DNA of 62,000 bases from Glandiceps talaboti (lineage: Eukaryota > Hemichordata > Enteropneusta > Spengelidae), in contig NC_135562.1 of the NCBI RefSeq assembly GCF_964340395.1, positions 1,307,501 to 1,369,500 on the forward strand, written 5' to 3'. Both the position numbers and the translations under genes were made by a program. The notes beneath the pieces are model-generated. The model saw nothing but the letters and a program-made list of their open reading frames with translations. It did no database searches and was not told where the DNA came from. Below are positions 26,332-37,400 of this stretch, in pieces; position 1 is the first letter of the stretch, and the number at the start of each line of letters is the position of its first letter.

Positions 26332-26999
26332 TTGACCTTAGCTTGTGTCAGCTTGCCTGCATACCTGTATGTGTGCAAAATGCCTATTGGTCGTGTATAT
26401 TTGATACTGATTAGTATGCTTCAACTTACTACATTGAATTGTGGAAGTCTTCATTAGATATAACTATCAAATCAGTCAAAAGTGATGGTTGGGGGTAGGG
26501 GTGGGGGTAGGGGTGAGGATGGAGGTGGGAGGCTCGGAATTGCAAATATTATACATTTTGAAATAATACATATACGGACGTTACATTAACCGGACACGAT
26601 AATAGCAGAGTATACATTTCCACCAGTAAACAATTCGAGAACACTTTCAACTTTCTTGGTTTTACATTTTATCATTGTGTCATGAACTTTGACCTTCGTT
26701 AACTGTGACCTTTCAATGATTCAATCGATACCATATTTACACTTATGTTATACTTACGGGTGAACTTTCTGCATATGGAATTTGGTTTGTTTGTTCTTCC
26801 ATCTCTTCCTCCACGTTTCATTAGTCATATAGTCATCATTGTCGTCACCAAATTGATTCTTTCTTTTCCGACTCGTTTGAGATCCATTTGTTTTTACCTG
26901 TTCAATACCATTTTTAATGTTTTTAGGTTCGGCTACTGTTTTTGTATTTCCGTTCTTCTCTTTTACATCTCCGTTTGTCTCATTTACGGTGTCAGCCAT
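23798..26999 (-). CDS. Thiopurine S-methyltransferase family gene, 3' end missing
   Basis: SAM-dependent methyltransferase; in vertebrates TPMT methylates thiopurines and related sulfur or selenium acceptors in the cytosol. Five minus-strand exons join in frame: 26758-26999, 25887-25979, 24787-24916, 24160-24287 and 23798-23928 (phases 2,2,0,2,1), each with GT donor and AG acceptor. Together they encode about 241 residues. Family hallmarks are ETWRKRWKNKQTKFH in exon 1, RIFLPLCGKSLDLKW (SAM-binding motif I region) in exon 2, DCIWDRGALAAINP in exon 4 and FIGPPYDL in exon 5. The first ~57 residues are a hydrophilic Asn/Lys-rich extension with no match to human TPMT, which has 245 residues in total. 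ATG 26999 is the first in-frame Met; just upstream lies TTTTTTTAG then AAGGAAC, a likely acceptor for a 5'UTR exon. The final exon (about 30-40 residues in the family) was not located. Introns hold GT, GACT and CTGT microsatellites. The substrate here is unknown. Confidence 0.9.
24460..24532 (+). repeat. (CTGT)n microsatellite in a TPMT intron
   Basis: About 18 tetranucleotide units with a single CTGG interruption, in the intron between exons 3 and 4 of the minus-strand methyltransferase gene. Confidence 0.95.
24938..25047 (+). repeat. Direct duplication inside a TPMT intron
   Basis: TTAATGATAGGGGTTCACTA and the following GTAACTTCA...CATACG occur twice about 72 bp apart. Confidence 0.85.
25128..25465 (+). 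repeat. (GACT)n microsatellite, ~335 bp
   Basis: Long tetranucleotide array with occasional TAAACTGACT or GAACTGACT interruptions at regular intervals, in TPMT intron 2. The evenly spaced interruptions suggest block duplication inside the array. Confidence 0.97.
26065..26331 (+). repeat. (TGTG/TATG)n and (GT)n compound microsatellite
   Basis: TATATG and TGTATG variants grade into TGCG and then a ~50-bp pure GT run, all in TPMT intron 1. Cys/Val frames here are artefacts. Confidence 0.95.
26489..26531 (+). other. G-quadruplex-capable tract in TPMT intron 1
   Basis: GGGGGTAGGGGTGGGGGTAG continues GGGTGAGG: five G runs with 2- to 3-nt loops. It lies on the strand opposite to the TPMT transcript, so the RNA would carry the C-rich version. 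Confidence 0.75.
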
Positions 27000-27720
27000 G
27001 ATTCAGTCGAACGATTGCTTCAAGTTCCTTCTAAAAAAATAAAAATTAAATAGTCGATCAAGAAGTCCCTCGGAGTTTGGTGATAAACCGTATTATGACG
27101 TATAGTGACAAAAAGGTTATGGTAACAACATTTATAAACATCAGTTAGCGTTGTAGTAAAGTTTACCAAAATGAATTGCCTTCAGTAAAGTTTTAGATAT
27201 GTACGTGGAGAGTTTTCTGCTTCCAATCAGAACAGACTTTTCCCTCAATTTCCATGATCATCTACGCCAATCCACCTATATGCCACTAGAGGGCGCAATT
27301 AGTAGGAAATCACAATTACCGCTCAAAGTACTCAGCCAGATCTTGATATATGTGCGTCAAAGGTTATTTATTATATATTGCATTGCATGTATATGTACTG
27401 TGTATTGTTTATGTCACATTACCCCAATAAAGATCAAACTGTCAAACACAAGTGTTGTCGATAGGAAGAGATATCAATTCATTGTGTTGACTTGTACAGT
27501 ATAATTTAAATATTATGACGTAGTAAGTCTACAATGACCAAGGTCATATTTGATTTTAGGTGTGTGTTTTTTTAAAACTATTTTTTATTACCATTTCAAT
27601 TTTTGTTGTCATCCAATGTGTTTGTAGTTTAACTTGAATAATCATTTTTAATGGAAATAAAATATTATCATAGGTATAATTATTAATTCAATCATAAATT
27701 TTAGTTTATATATTATATTA
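27000..27720. other. Upstream region of the TPMT gene
   Basis: Holds the probable 5'UTR acceptor described under TPMT. No promoter element can be named with confidence. The 101-codon frame at 27199-27504 has no recognisable domain. Confidence 0.35.
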
Positions 27721-28104
27721 GGTCGAACAAAAACATTGTGTGGTTCCGATTACGCTCTATTTTAGAATAGGTGGGGTAGGTGCATTTTTCATTTCATTTT
27801 TTTAAATACTTTTTTTTTCGAATGTTCTAGTTCAGCCTGAGGTAGTTATGTTTTCCGTTGTTTTCCATATAGTCTGTGTGTTATTGGTTTCTTCCTATCA
27901 GATGTACAACCATTACAGATTGAAAGAACAGTTTTATATTGTCTTTTTAAGTTGATGTCACTTTACGTATCCACTATTTCTTGCGACACAATTTTCGCGA
28001 TTTTATTATTTTTTTCTTGAAAACGTAAAAAAAGTTAAGGGTCGACGTGAAAAGCTAGGCAGGGTCGGGTAACCGGAACCAAACAATTTTTTTTAAACAT
28101 TAGC
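27721..28104 (+). mobile_element. MITE-like repeat, copy 1
   Basis: The left end carries ATTGTGTGGTTCCGATTACG and the right end GTAACCGGAACCAAACAATT, which is the reverse complement of a close variant, giving terminal inverted repeats of at least 18-20 bp. The interior matches, in opposite orientation, the sequence at 43372-43700: both contain a GATGTACA(A/G)CCATTACAGATTG-type block and a GACACTTTACGTATCCAC-like block. No coding capacity. The superfamily is not identified. Confidence 0.8.
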
Positions 28105-29821
28105 AAGCTTAAGCCTTTTGAAATATTTTATGTCTGTATTACGTATATAGGGCATTTTAGTATTACTTAAATGCTTGTCCCGGTGTTAAAATAGTATTGA
28201 TATTGGATCCCCATCTTTCACCACACACAGGGGTGTTCTTTGGATGTCCATTAGTGGTAAAATGTATTGATTTGCATATCACCGGTCACAAAAATGGGAT
28301 TTACTTTCGCGTCAGACGCCACGACATCAAAGACTATGAAAGTAAATTTCCCGTTGGGAGGACGAACGGCACAAAGAACGTCCATTCATGTTGTCCAAAG
28401 TACTCGAAGTGGATGAATTGCTACAAGTAGTTGTCTTGATGGATAACGTTCTTAACAGGTTCTCAAGTCAAAGTCTTAAGAATGAAAAGAATTCCAAGAA
28501 TCACGCGGCGCGGTTATTGTATTACATGTTGAATACATTTGATTTTCAGTGGAGGAGAGGTTTACATCTAGCTTTGAATTCATGTGGACACCTGCATGTT
28601 TCATTTGCTTCCAACCAAGTACGTTTTCAAGCTGTGACCTTTGACCTTTTACAATATAATGATTCCAAAACTATGTCAAATGTGAGAGTTGTTCGTATGT
28701 GTGGTGAGTGTATTTGTCGAGTGTCATGTCTGTCTGTCTCTCTGTCTGTCTGTCTCTCTGTCTGTCTCTCTGTCTGTATTATGTGTATAGTTGTGTGTCT
28801 ATGTTCTAACGACAATTGTATGTTATAAACGTTTCCCGTAGTCAAGCTGGGGTTTGTGTCAATTCATATAACTTGCGCTGCGTGTCTTTCTTGTCTTTCC
28901 AGCCTGTTTCTGTTTTTTCTGGCTTCCGTTCTAAAAGACAACATGAGTGTTAAGCTAATTTCCGCCACTCCTCCCCGTGTTCGCTCTCAGTGTTGTCACT
29001 TTGGGGTGATCTTTACAACCAAAGAGACAACTTGATGAAAGGCGCTACATAAATCTCTTCCGCAGGCAGGATCCTCGTTATTCAACGACACAAAAAATCT
29101 TTAGTATACTTAAAAAAACGTTATTCTGTAAAACTCAGAGGGGGGACTTGGTTCTATTGCGTAGCGGTGTGAATAGGCAGGACTTCCTAAGACGTTCACT
29201 GGATCGTCTTGAATGCTTCTCTAATTTCAAAGACTTTTTTTCACTAGAAATAATGACAGATTCTTACTTTCGACACAAGGAATTTGAATTGTGACCGACA
29301 GTCGATTTGAAGACCTTGCTACAACCACAATATGTAATCCATTCTATGAAGGTCAATCTGTTAATTGTGATTACATCAGCTTGATAATCGAAGAACATGC
29401 CAATCAATTTCTGAATCCTTACATGTAAAATTAATTGTTGACAACCTTGTGAACTACCAAATCTGACACTATTTTAGGTTTCCATAGTGATCATGGTGGT
29501 CTAAAGATGACATTATGAGTAACTAAATAACACATTTAACTATTAAACATTACACTGTTTCCACACAGGCTCTAACTGCAAATAACTACACCGAGTAGAA
29601 CACAAAATGGCGTCTAACCGACGTATTAATATTTCACTGATTATCAGGCATATATCACAGGAAAAATGGGAGTGTTTCTTTAGATATCAGTCTGGAGGGA
29701 AGGGGACAGGATAGGGTTGCAATCTAATCTACTATACCAACTTTCTATACAAAAAAAGTTAAAGCGTACTAATTTTCGTCAGTAGATACTACATCATTCT
29801 CGCAGACCTGAGCTAATATTT
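28105..29821. other. Gene-free stretch
   Basis: Includes a short CTGT/CTCT run near 28725-28780 and, near 29035-29060, GAAAGGCGCTACATAAAT, which resembles a non-LTR element 3' terminus. The 146-codon frame at 28388-28828 ends in the CTGT repeat and has no recognisable domain or intron structure, so it is not called a gene. Confidence 0.45.
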
Positions 29822-29904
29822 CTTCCGCGACACTGCGAAATACCACTTGACGGTGCGTCGTGGACGGTGCCGTAAAAGAGGCTGTGGTTTACGACGATGT
29901 TTTA
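29822..29904 (+). repeat. Dispersed ~80-bp repeat, copy 1
   Basis: Contains GACACTGCGAAATA, GGACGGTGCCGTA and GTGGTTTACGACGATG, matching 34312-34390 in the same orientation and order with roughly one base in five changed. Its nature is unknown. Confidence 0.8.
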
Positions 29905-30429
29905 TAGCCAATGATAACATATTAACACTTAGTGATGCAAACTATATGTAAATTTATAAGAATACTATATTATCATAGTCCGTTCACCTCTAAGAGCTGA
30001 AAACTATTGACGTTTGGGTCTGACTACTGTTCATATGTATTTACATAGTACCACGTTAATGATTCAGTACCGTCACGATAACGTCGGATATATTTTTTGG
30101 ATTTTTTACCATTTATTTATAAACCATCCAACAGGCATTGCCCAATACCAGGAGGATAGTTCTGTGTCAGTGCAGGAGGAAACGAAAGTACCCGGGGAAA
30201 GAACCAGCGTTGTTTGGTAGAGTCAAACTGAACGACACTCTTCTTACTTACAGCGTGGTAAATTTAATCAAACCCAGAATGGTGTAACTACTCGGGCACC
30301 GACAACCCAATAATATTCAACTGAAACTGTGCACGTGATACAATTGGACCAAAATTAGGTTTCATTTTTTTTTCAAATAAAAGAATATTTTTAAATTATA
30401 TGAATAACTATTGGGATGATTGCAAATAG
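29905..30429. other. Gene-free stretch
   Basis: Nothing recognisable. Confidence 0.4.
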
Positions 30430-31717
30430 GGGAGTCTTCAGTAAATACAATGGGAGGGGGCCCGGGCTGTTGCGTAAACTGGAACCCTCCCCCTCCTGAT
30501 TCAGTTGTGCTGAAAAGTAACCCTTCCCCAAAGCTTGTTTCTTTCCTGACCCTCTAAGGACCTGTTAAAATGTTGTCAGATATGGAAAATGACATAAGCC
30601 TCCGAATGAATGGTAACGACTTAAACCCACCGCTGCCACCACGTTGAAAGCTTTTAAGATATTGGTTATTTCCCACTACTACCGTCACAGTGACTTTATT
30701 TGAAGGCACTGTATTAATCAATATCTGTAATGTGTTTTGATCCCATTAAGTAAGCTAAAGGCCAGAACTCCCAAAGACTAGATTGGCACATTGCCGACAT
30801 TGTGGTGGGGACCAAGGTCAATATCTCTATAACATTATCCCTAATATCTTTCACTACTACATTATTCCACAATCCTGTAAAGTGACATTTTTGATTTTTC
30901 GAATTTTCGCTATCGAAAGGACCAGCGACTTAAAAAAAAAATAAAAATGTTATTTAAGATATAAAAGCGGAATAGTGTAGTAGTGATATAGTCCTTCAAG
31001 TCTACCGGTAGGCTACAGTTATGATAGTGGAATAGTGTAGTAGTGATATAGTCCTTCAAGTCTACAGGTAGGCTACAGTTATGATAGTGGAATAGTGTAG
31101 TAGTGATATAGTCCTTCAAGTCTACAGGTAGGCTACAGTTATGATAGTGGAATAGTGTAGTAGTGATATAGTCCTTCAAGTCTACAGGTAGGCTACAGTT
31201 ATGATAGTGGAATAGTGTAGTAGTGATATAGTCCTTCAAGTCTACAGGTAGGCTACAGTTATGATAGTGGAATAGTGTAGTAGTGATAGTCCTTCAAGTC
31301 TACCGGTAGGCTACAGTTATGATAGTGGAAAAGTGTAGTAGTGATATAGTCCTTCAAGTCTACAGGTAGGCTACAGTTATGATAGTGGAAAAGTGTAGTA
31401 GTGATATAGTCCTTCAAGTCTACAGGTAGGCTACAGTTATGATAGTGGAATAGTGTAGTAGTGATAGTCCTTCAAGTCTACAGGTAGGCTACAGTTATGA
31501 TAGTGGAATAGTGTAGTAGCGATAGCCCTTCAAGTCTACAGGTAGGCTACAGTTATGATAGTGGAATAGTGTAGTAGCGATAGTCCTTCAAGTCTACAGG
31601 TAGGCTACAGTTATGATAGTGGAATAGTGTAGTAGCGATAGCCCTTCAAATCTACAAGTAGGCTTCTCCCCAAGAACCGATTTGAAAAAAGTGACCCCCT
31701 ATTTACAGAGGACTCCC
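30430..31717. mobile_element. TIR element, copy 1, filled with a 60-bp minisatellite
   Basis: The left end GGGAGTCTTCAGTAAATACA faces the right end TGTAAATA... read as GGGAGTCCTCTGTAAATA on the minus strand. The right subterminal part CTCCCCAAGAACCGATTTGA followed by AAAAAGTGACCCCC closely matches the right subterminal part of the element at 53631-54519, which defines one family. A 3-bp flank TAG/TAC is compatible with a decayed TNA-type target duplication. No transposase is encoded. Most of the interior is the 60-bp tandem array. Confidence 0.8.
30963..31668 (+). repeat. 60/58-bp minisatellite, ~12 copies
   Basis: The unit begins GATAGTGGAATAGTGTAGTA and ends GGTAGGCTACAGTTAT. Most units are 60 bp; several have lost a TA pair and are 58 bp. 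The antisense 109-codon frame is a repeat translation. Confidence 0.96.
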
Positions 31718-33987
31718 TACACTTGAAAACTCGAGACACAAGTCTTTGACTCGGATCGATACCTTCATACGGTGTACAATATTCGCACATGACACAAGTC
31801 AACGTAAACAGTGTTTTGGTGACCGATTTAAAAGTGTTATTCAACATATCAGAATACCCCCTTTAGCTAAAGCTAAATGAACGGCCTCGATAAGGTGATG
31901 ACGTAGAATGTAAGCCGTTCTGCTCCAATGCTCCAAGCACATGTTATACTCTATTTTCAGCTGCTTGACTTAGTTCGGAGACATTTTTTACACAATTTTC
32001 ATGAAATACGATAAATTTGTGAGGAGCATCATGGAAAATTATAGTTATTCAATATGTTGCTCAAACTGGAGTTATCCAGTCTGTCGTGTATTCAGACCGT
32101 AGGGTTCAGGCGTCCCATATTACTGTGACTACTAGTATTATACGGTTGTGAAATCTGGCGGGAACTTTACACCGTGGCGATATTGTCTAGACGTGGAGGG
32201 GTTTTGTGTATATATACTATTTCAACCCAATCGATTGTGTATTGTCACTAGCATACAGCATAGCTAGCCTATGTAAATGACCTACTATGCACAAGAAACC
32301 AATCTGACACTAGATATGCAATTATAGATTGGCACTGTTGATGCATTAGCGTAGTCACAGCAACACTTTCTCCAATCATTTGTATAACCTAGGTGATTTT
32401 CTCAAAGCGAGATATTAATAGCTATCGCGAGAATTGCAATTGGTAACCAGGTGAGCACGAATTGCCTGAGTGAGCGTACCCTCCTTAGCGTCGGGCTGTT
32501 CTCAATTTATAGCTACTCGTAAAAGGTGAAAGTGCAAACCGAAGTCCTGAATCAACGTGTGTAGTGCCTTGGTGTTGATTGATCAACGAATACATGTATA
32601 TAATAGTGGAGAGGGAAATCTTACCTCGATGTATCAGCAAACTGTTTTAAAACTGAGATGGAGATTGGTTCCCCTAAGATACGTGATAATTTTCACCGGA
32701 TATGTGATATCCCAAATCGTTCAGCTCCAGCTGCTCACAGTGAACTGCATCTGTGAAGAAAGACTCTTTTTAAACACCTTATTAATGAATAATTCATGAC
32801 ACAATCTTTTGTCTGGGCTATCACCGTGACAGCATGCGTCCAGGACCGTGCCAACCTACCGAGTTGAAGGAGGGACGAACTGATGAGGACACTTCGTGTG
32901 GGCGGAACACACTTCCCGTTCTTGTTAGTTCCCTTGTGATGAAGTATGTAAACAGGAATCCATCTAATGATGCGAAAAGTAAAAACAAACGTCCGTGTTT
33001 TTCATTCATGTGTTTCCCTTTCCTTGACAAGTTTTGTTTTTTATTCACATACATGATAATCATTCATACTTATATATAATATACGTGATAACAACGACTT
33101 CCAATTGCAAACACATAAGACCGGACAGATCTGACAGAGATAACAGATTCACGTTATATATTCTTTAAAAAATGCCCGGTTAGAGCGGGTACATTACTAA
33201 CTAAAATTTCCACTCGCCAAATCTCTTAGTAATTCATGCCTACATGTTCTACCCCTTGATACCCAGATTTAGAATGGTTTAAGCCACGCTACTAACTCTT
33301 GTTGGTTCAGCGATGGCAACAGCTCCGCGGGCGAAACAGTAGAAAAACATGTAACTGTAAGATACACTGGTAAAGCTTGGACAAATACTCATCGGTTGAG
33401 AGGAGATACATAAAGTCTTTAGAAATCACCATGACGCAATTCGGGCCTGATACTCCAAACGTTCATCTCACAACAGTTTGTTGGTTGTGACGTCATTGAT
33501 TTCTTTGACTTTGAAAGTATGTCCTAAATTACAATGGCACATCGAGTAAAAAGGAAACAGACCTATAAATATAGGTGAAACGTCAGTTCGACGTCACAAC
33601 AACGTCACCGACATCACCGTACACATGTTATTTTGTCTGCCCTACTTTTAACAGTTAAATACGTACAAACAATTCACAGCGACACAATTTTTTGTTCAAA
33701 GTTCTCATATTCTCACATTCTAAATCTCATATAATCTTTGACAAAGTAAGAGAGACATTTTCAGTTACAATATTGCGAAAACAAATTTAAAAAACCTCTC
33801 AATGTCAACTACCAATGCCTTTATAGGGGAAATATATAATCACGTTCAACTTGAGTAAAGTTAAGGTAATCATATATTTCGTCCATGTATTCAATACATA
33901 TCAAAGGGAAGTGTTAATGTACACAGTGTTACCCTCTGTCTGTCTGTATGTCTCTTATATGTATACGTGTGTGCATGCATTATTGAT
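31718..33987. other. Gene-free stretch
   Basis: Several short frames (32557-32799, 32821-33079) lack domains, homology or splice support. Nothing else is identifiable. Confidence 0.4.
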
Positions 33988-33993
33988 GACGAT

Positions 33994-34026
<33 letters not shown>

Positions 34027-34040
34027 TCATCATCATCATT

Positions 34041-34092
<52 letters not shown>

Positions 34093-34233
34093 CCATGTTA
34101 CAACTAAAAAAATAAATACAACGGTAGCATCATCATCATCACCACCACCACCACCACCACCACCACCACCACCACCACCATCATCATCATCATTATCACC
34201 ACCATCATTATCACCACCATCATTATCACCACC

Positions 34234-34283
<50 letters not shown>

Positions 34284-34286
34284 ATT
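33988..34286 (+). repeat. (ATC)n/(ACC)n triplet array
   Basis: CAT/ATC triplets change to CCA/ACC and back in several blocks, with a 50-bp non-repeat interruption near 34093-34130. Long His, Ser and Pro tracts in plus-strand frames are artefacts. Confidence 0.96.
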
Positions 34287-34311
34287 CTCTTAAACCAGCG
34301 CTGTTAATTAT

Positions 34312-34390
34312 TCCGTGACACTGCGAAATAACCTCTTGGCGGTATGTCTCGGACGGTGCCGTATACGAGGCCGTGGTTTACGACGATGCG
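34312..34390 (+). repeat. Dispersed ~80-bp repeat, copy 2
   Basis: Matches 29822-29904 in the same orientation. Here it sits exactly between two triplet arrays and runs directly into the second. Confidence 0.8.
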
Positions 34391-34490
34391 TCATCACCAT
34401 CACCATCCTCATCATCCTCATCATCCTCATCCTCATCCTCATCATCATCATCACCACCGCCACCACCACCACCACCACCACCACCACCTT
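34388..34490 (+). repeat. Second (ATC)n/(CTC)n/(ACC)n triplet array
   Basis: CATCAC, CATCCTCATC and CCACCA blocks form a second triplet array after the 80-bp repeat. Confidence 0.95.
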
Positions 34491-37400
34491 TCTTGTTCTT
34501 CATCCGTTCACATACGGTAAATAAAAGCAGTACGTCGATCGGGGACTTTATACAAACATAAACTACTAGAGGAAATAAAGAATACTAGTATTGCGTTGTG
34601 AGGTGTCTGTCGATAGTTGTTGTCACTGTGTGGATATTCAAACTAACTATTCCCTTAAATACACATTCAAACTATAGAAAGAATTATCAATTAACGAGTC
34701 AGGAGTGTGGATTATAAAGTTTCTGTTCTTGTACTCTGAAATAGAGAAGAAATGTTACCTTCAAATGTCGAATAGACAAAAATAAGATAAGTGAGCAACG
34801 AGGAGAAAACGTTTCCTTTGTTAGATGAATGGTACCGATGAGCAACTTGTTGTTTGTGTTTTTCCGCTCTATCTAAGAGTTACCGGGCGGCGGAAATGCT
34901 ATGTCCGCAATAAATTAGGACTGAACTCGTAAACGTCTTCATCGGGACATGTGCCCCGAGGACATAACTTAATTGTTCACCATTTTGTACAAATGAAAGT
35001 CCTTCGCAAACAACATTACAACCAACTGTTGTCGTCACTAATTTGTCACAGTGGGTTCAAAGGTCACGAACTGTTACACGGGTACGGCATCACAAACTCG
35101 TCTTTACAAAGTAAAGAATGGTGAAAAACAAGCTAAACTTTGATGAAAGGAGACTGCTGCAAAACGTATACAAATGGTGAGAACGGATTTCAATGATTTG
35201 GGATTTTGAGTACGTACGCGTGTGGATAATTGGCCTCTATAATAATGTTCACACTCTAATCAGGATATATTAAGTACCAGTCGAGATGTTGTACAGAAGT
35301 TTAGAACTGTATTTGACAAGATCCTGAGAGAGAAAGGATAACTTTTGAATGCCAAGTGTTCATTAGTTGGTGGAAGGTCTGTGGTTGCAGCGATGATTAT
35401 GAACTAGTCAGTTGACAGAAAACGTTCCATTAATGATCGAAAGCTTCAAGTCTTGGTTTTGATAATATTTTTTAATGACTTATGTCGTTGTTTAGGTATC
35501 ATTTTGAAACCTGATTGTTATAGGTGCATAAGTTAGCTAACAATCACGTACCTTTTCCAAATTAAAAAAGAAGTGAAAATGAAATTAAAATAATGATCGA
35601 GGATCGGAAGCCTATCACAACAACCGAGCCAGACGATTAATTTTGGTCTATGGATCAGGGATTTGGTATTTATTTGGATTTTTTATTTATAAAACAATGT
35701 TGTCATGGCTTGCTACTTGAAAAATCAATGTGATCCAACATATGCCAAGTACTTGTTTGTAAGTCAATAAATCGCAAAAGATTAATAAATGTGTAAAATG
35801 TTTGCTATTGTACATAAAAGAACAAACTTTTAAACACATTTTTTTTAGCATTTTGCAATGTATTGAGTTAACACAGAGTTGGTCTATTTTGTTTCACATT
35901 GATTTTACAAGTAGGAAGCCATGATGAAATTGTTTTATAAATTAAAAATCCAAAATAAATACACAATCTTCATCAATATGGCTACTTTAATAAACTCACT
36001 TCGTGCACACCAGAACTTTAAAATAACAACAATGTACATTCTCAATTCAATACACCAGACTAAGGTGTATCCTTGATTACTGATTTCAGTAGAAAGGGTT
36101 CCCGTCTCCAACAGACAATAGTATTATCTCAAATTTGAATATACACACTATTTGAATATGTGTGTAACTCAGTTCCACTGTACCGTAAACGGTTGAAGGC
36201 TATGAATCTTACGCAAGCTATTGTGAAATGGTACAAGCGTACAGAAATTAAAAACATCTTGTTTGTCCGGCAATGATTACTACGTACTGGGTTTGGTACG
36301 TTAAACACATTGAAAATTTCAAATGCATAGATTAATGCTACAGTTTCTCACGGTCCATTTCATGCCGATGGTCCAACCAGAACAAGACAGGGGGCTTAAC
36401 TCCTATCGGCAATACGAGGCCCACTTAAAGGCCCATGACTCAATCCCGCAGGCTCTCATGTATGTTATCACCTCAGAGAGCCATTCGAGTTAGATAGGAT
36501 GATTTGTCTTGTGCTCAGGATCGACCTGTCCTATAGCTCTGTTCCAGGACTGTATTTGATATCCAGATTGGAATCCTATGACGACACAGAATTCGAATAC
36601 ATGTAGTATGAACCAGTCTTATTTTAAATTCTGGAAAAAAAAGTCAAATCTCTAAATATTGTTGCTTCTCAAAACGTGCCATTACTTGATATATTTAGCA
36701 ATTACATTGTTGTTCGAGTACAACTATTATCGCTGTGTATTTTTGGGGTTACTTCAGCGAAAAATAGCTAACAAAAATACATTAGTATTGATAAATTTAA
36801 ATCAAAACTCACCCGAGAGAGATTACATTACCACCGTATGTGAACTTGATTAATGCTTACTTTTTTATCTTTTGTTTTTGTCAAAATTAAAAATATACAG
36901 TTCATATTGATTTGGGAGCATCAAGACTTGACGTAATAACATGTCACGATGGACGAGTATCATATGGAAATGTGCGAAATACAGTCAGTTATGATCAGGT
37001 GAGGAGGGGTTTTCCCTTTAATTTGATTGGCGTCAACTATCGCTATATAGATATATACCGTCAAATTTAGGCATAGACCCAAGTTTACATCAAATATGCT
37101 AGTGTGTGTCAGCATAGACCCTCCGTCGGGTCTATGGTTTTATCAAACCGATTGAAATAAAATCAGCTTAAACCACGATAGTGTGTCAATGTTGTAGAAA
37201 TTAATTGATATAACCACAGGCACTCGAATCAATGTATGATTTTTTTTTAATGTATAGTGACTTATTCACTATACATTTTTCCACAAATCATACAGATTGA
37301 TTCGAGTGCCTGTACATGTGGATATAACAGTGAGATATATATGATCCTTCAAACGAGACTATTTCGATAGGGTACAGATTACATCTTCATTGTGTAGCTC

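Noticed and set aside
28388-28828. 146-codon open frame
   Set aside because: No recognisable domain, its last part is a CTGT repeat, and no splice-supported neighbours were found. It could be part of a degraded element but cannot be supported as a gene.
30910-31239. 109-codon antisense frame with a 20-residue repeat
   Set aside because: It is the translation of the 60-bp minisatellite (20 codons per unit).
33851-34524. 155-codon frame with His, Ser and Pro runs
   Set aside because: It derives from ATC/ACC triplet arrays; all frames are open because the repeat lacks stop codons.
8585-36460. GATTCAATCC-like words near 8600 and 36425 resembling a tRNA B box
   Set aside because: No A box at suitable distance and no cloverleaf could be drawn, so neither a tRNA nor a tRNA-derived SINE is claimed.
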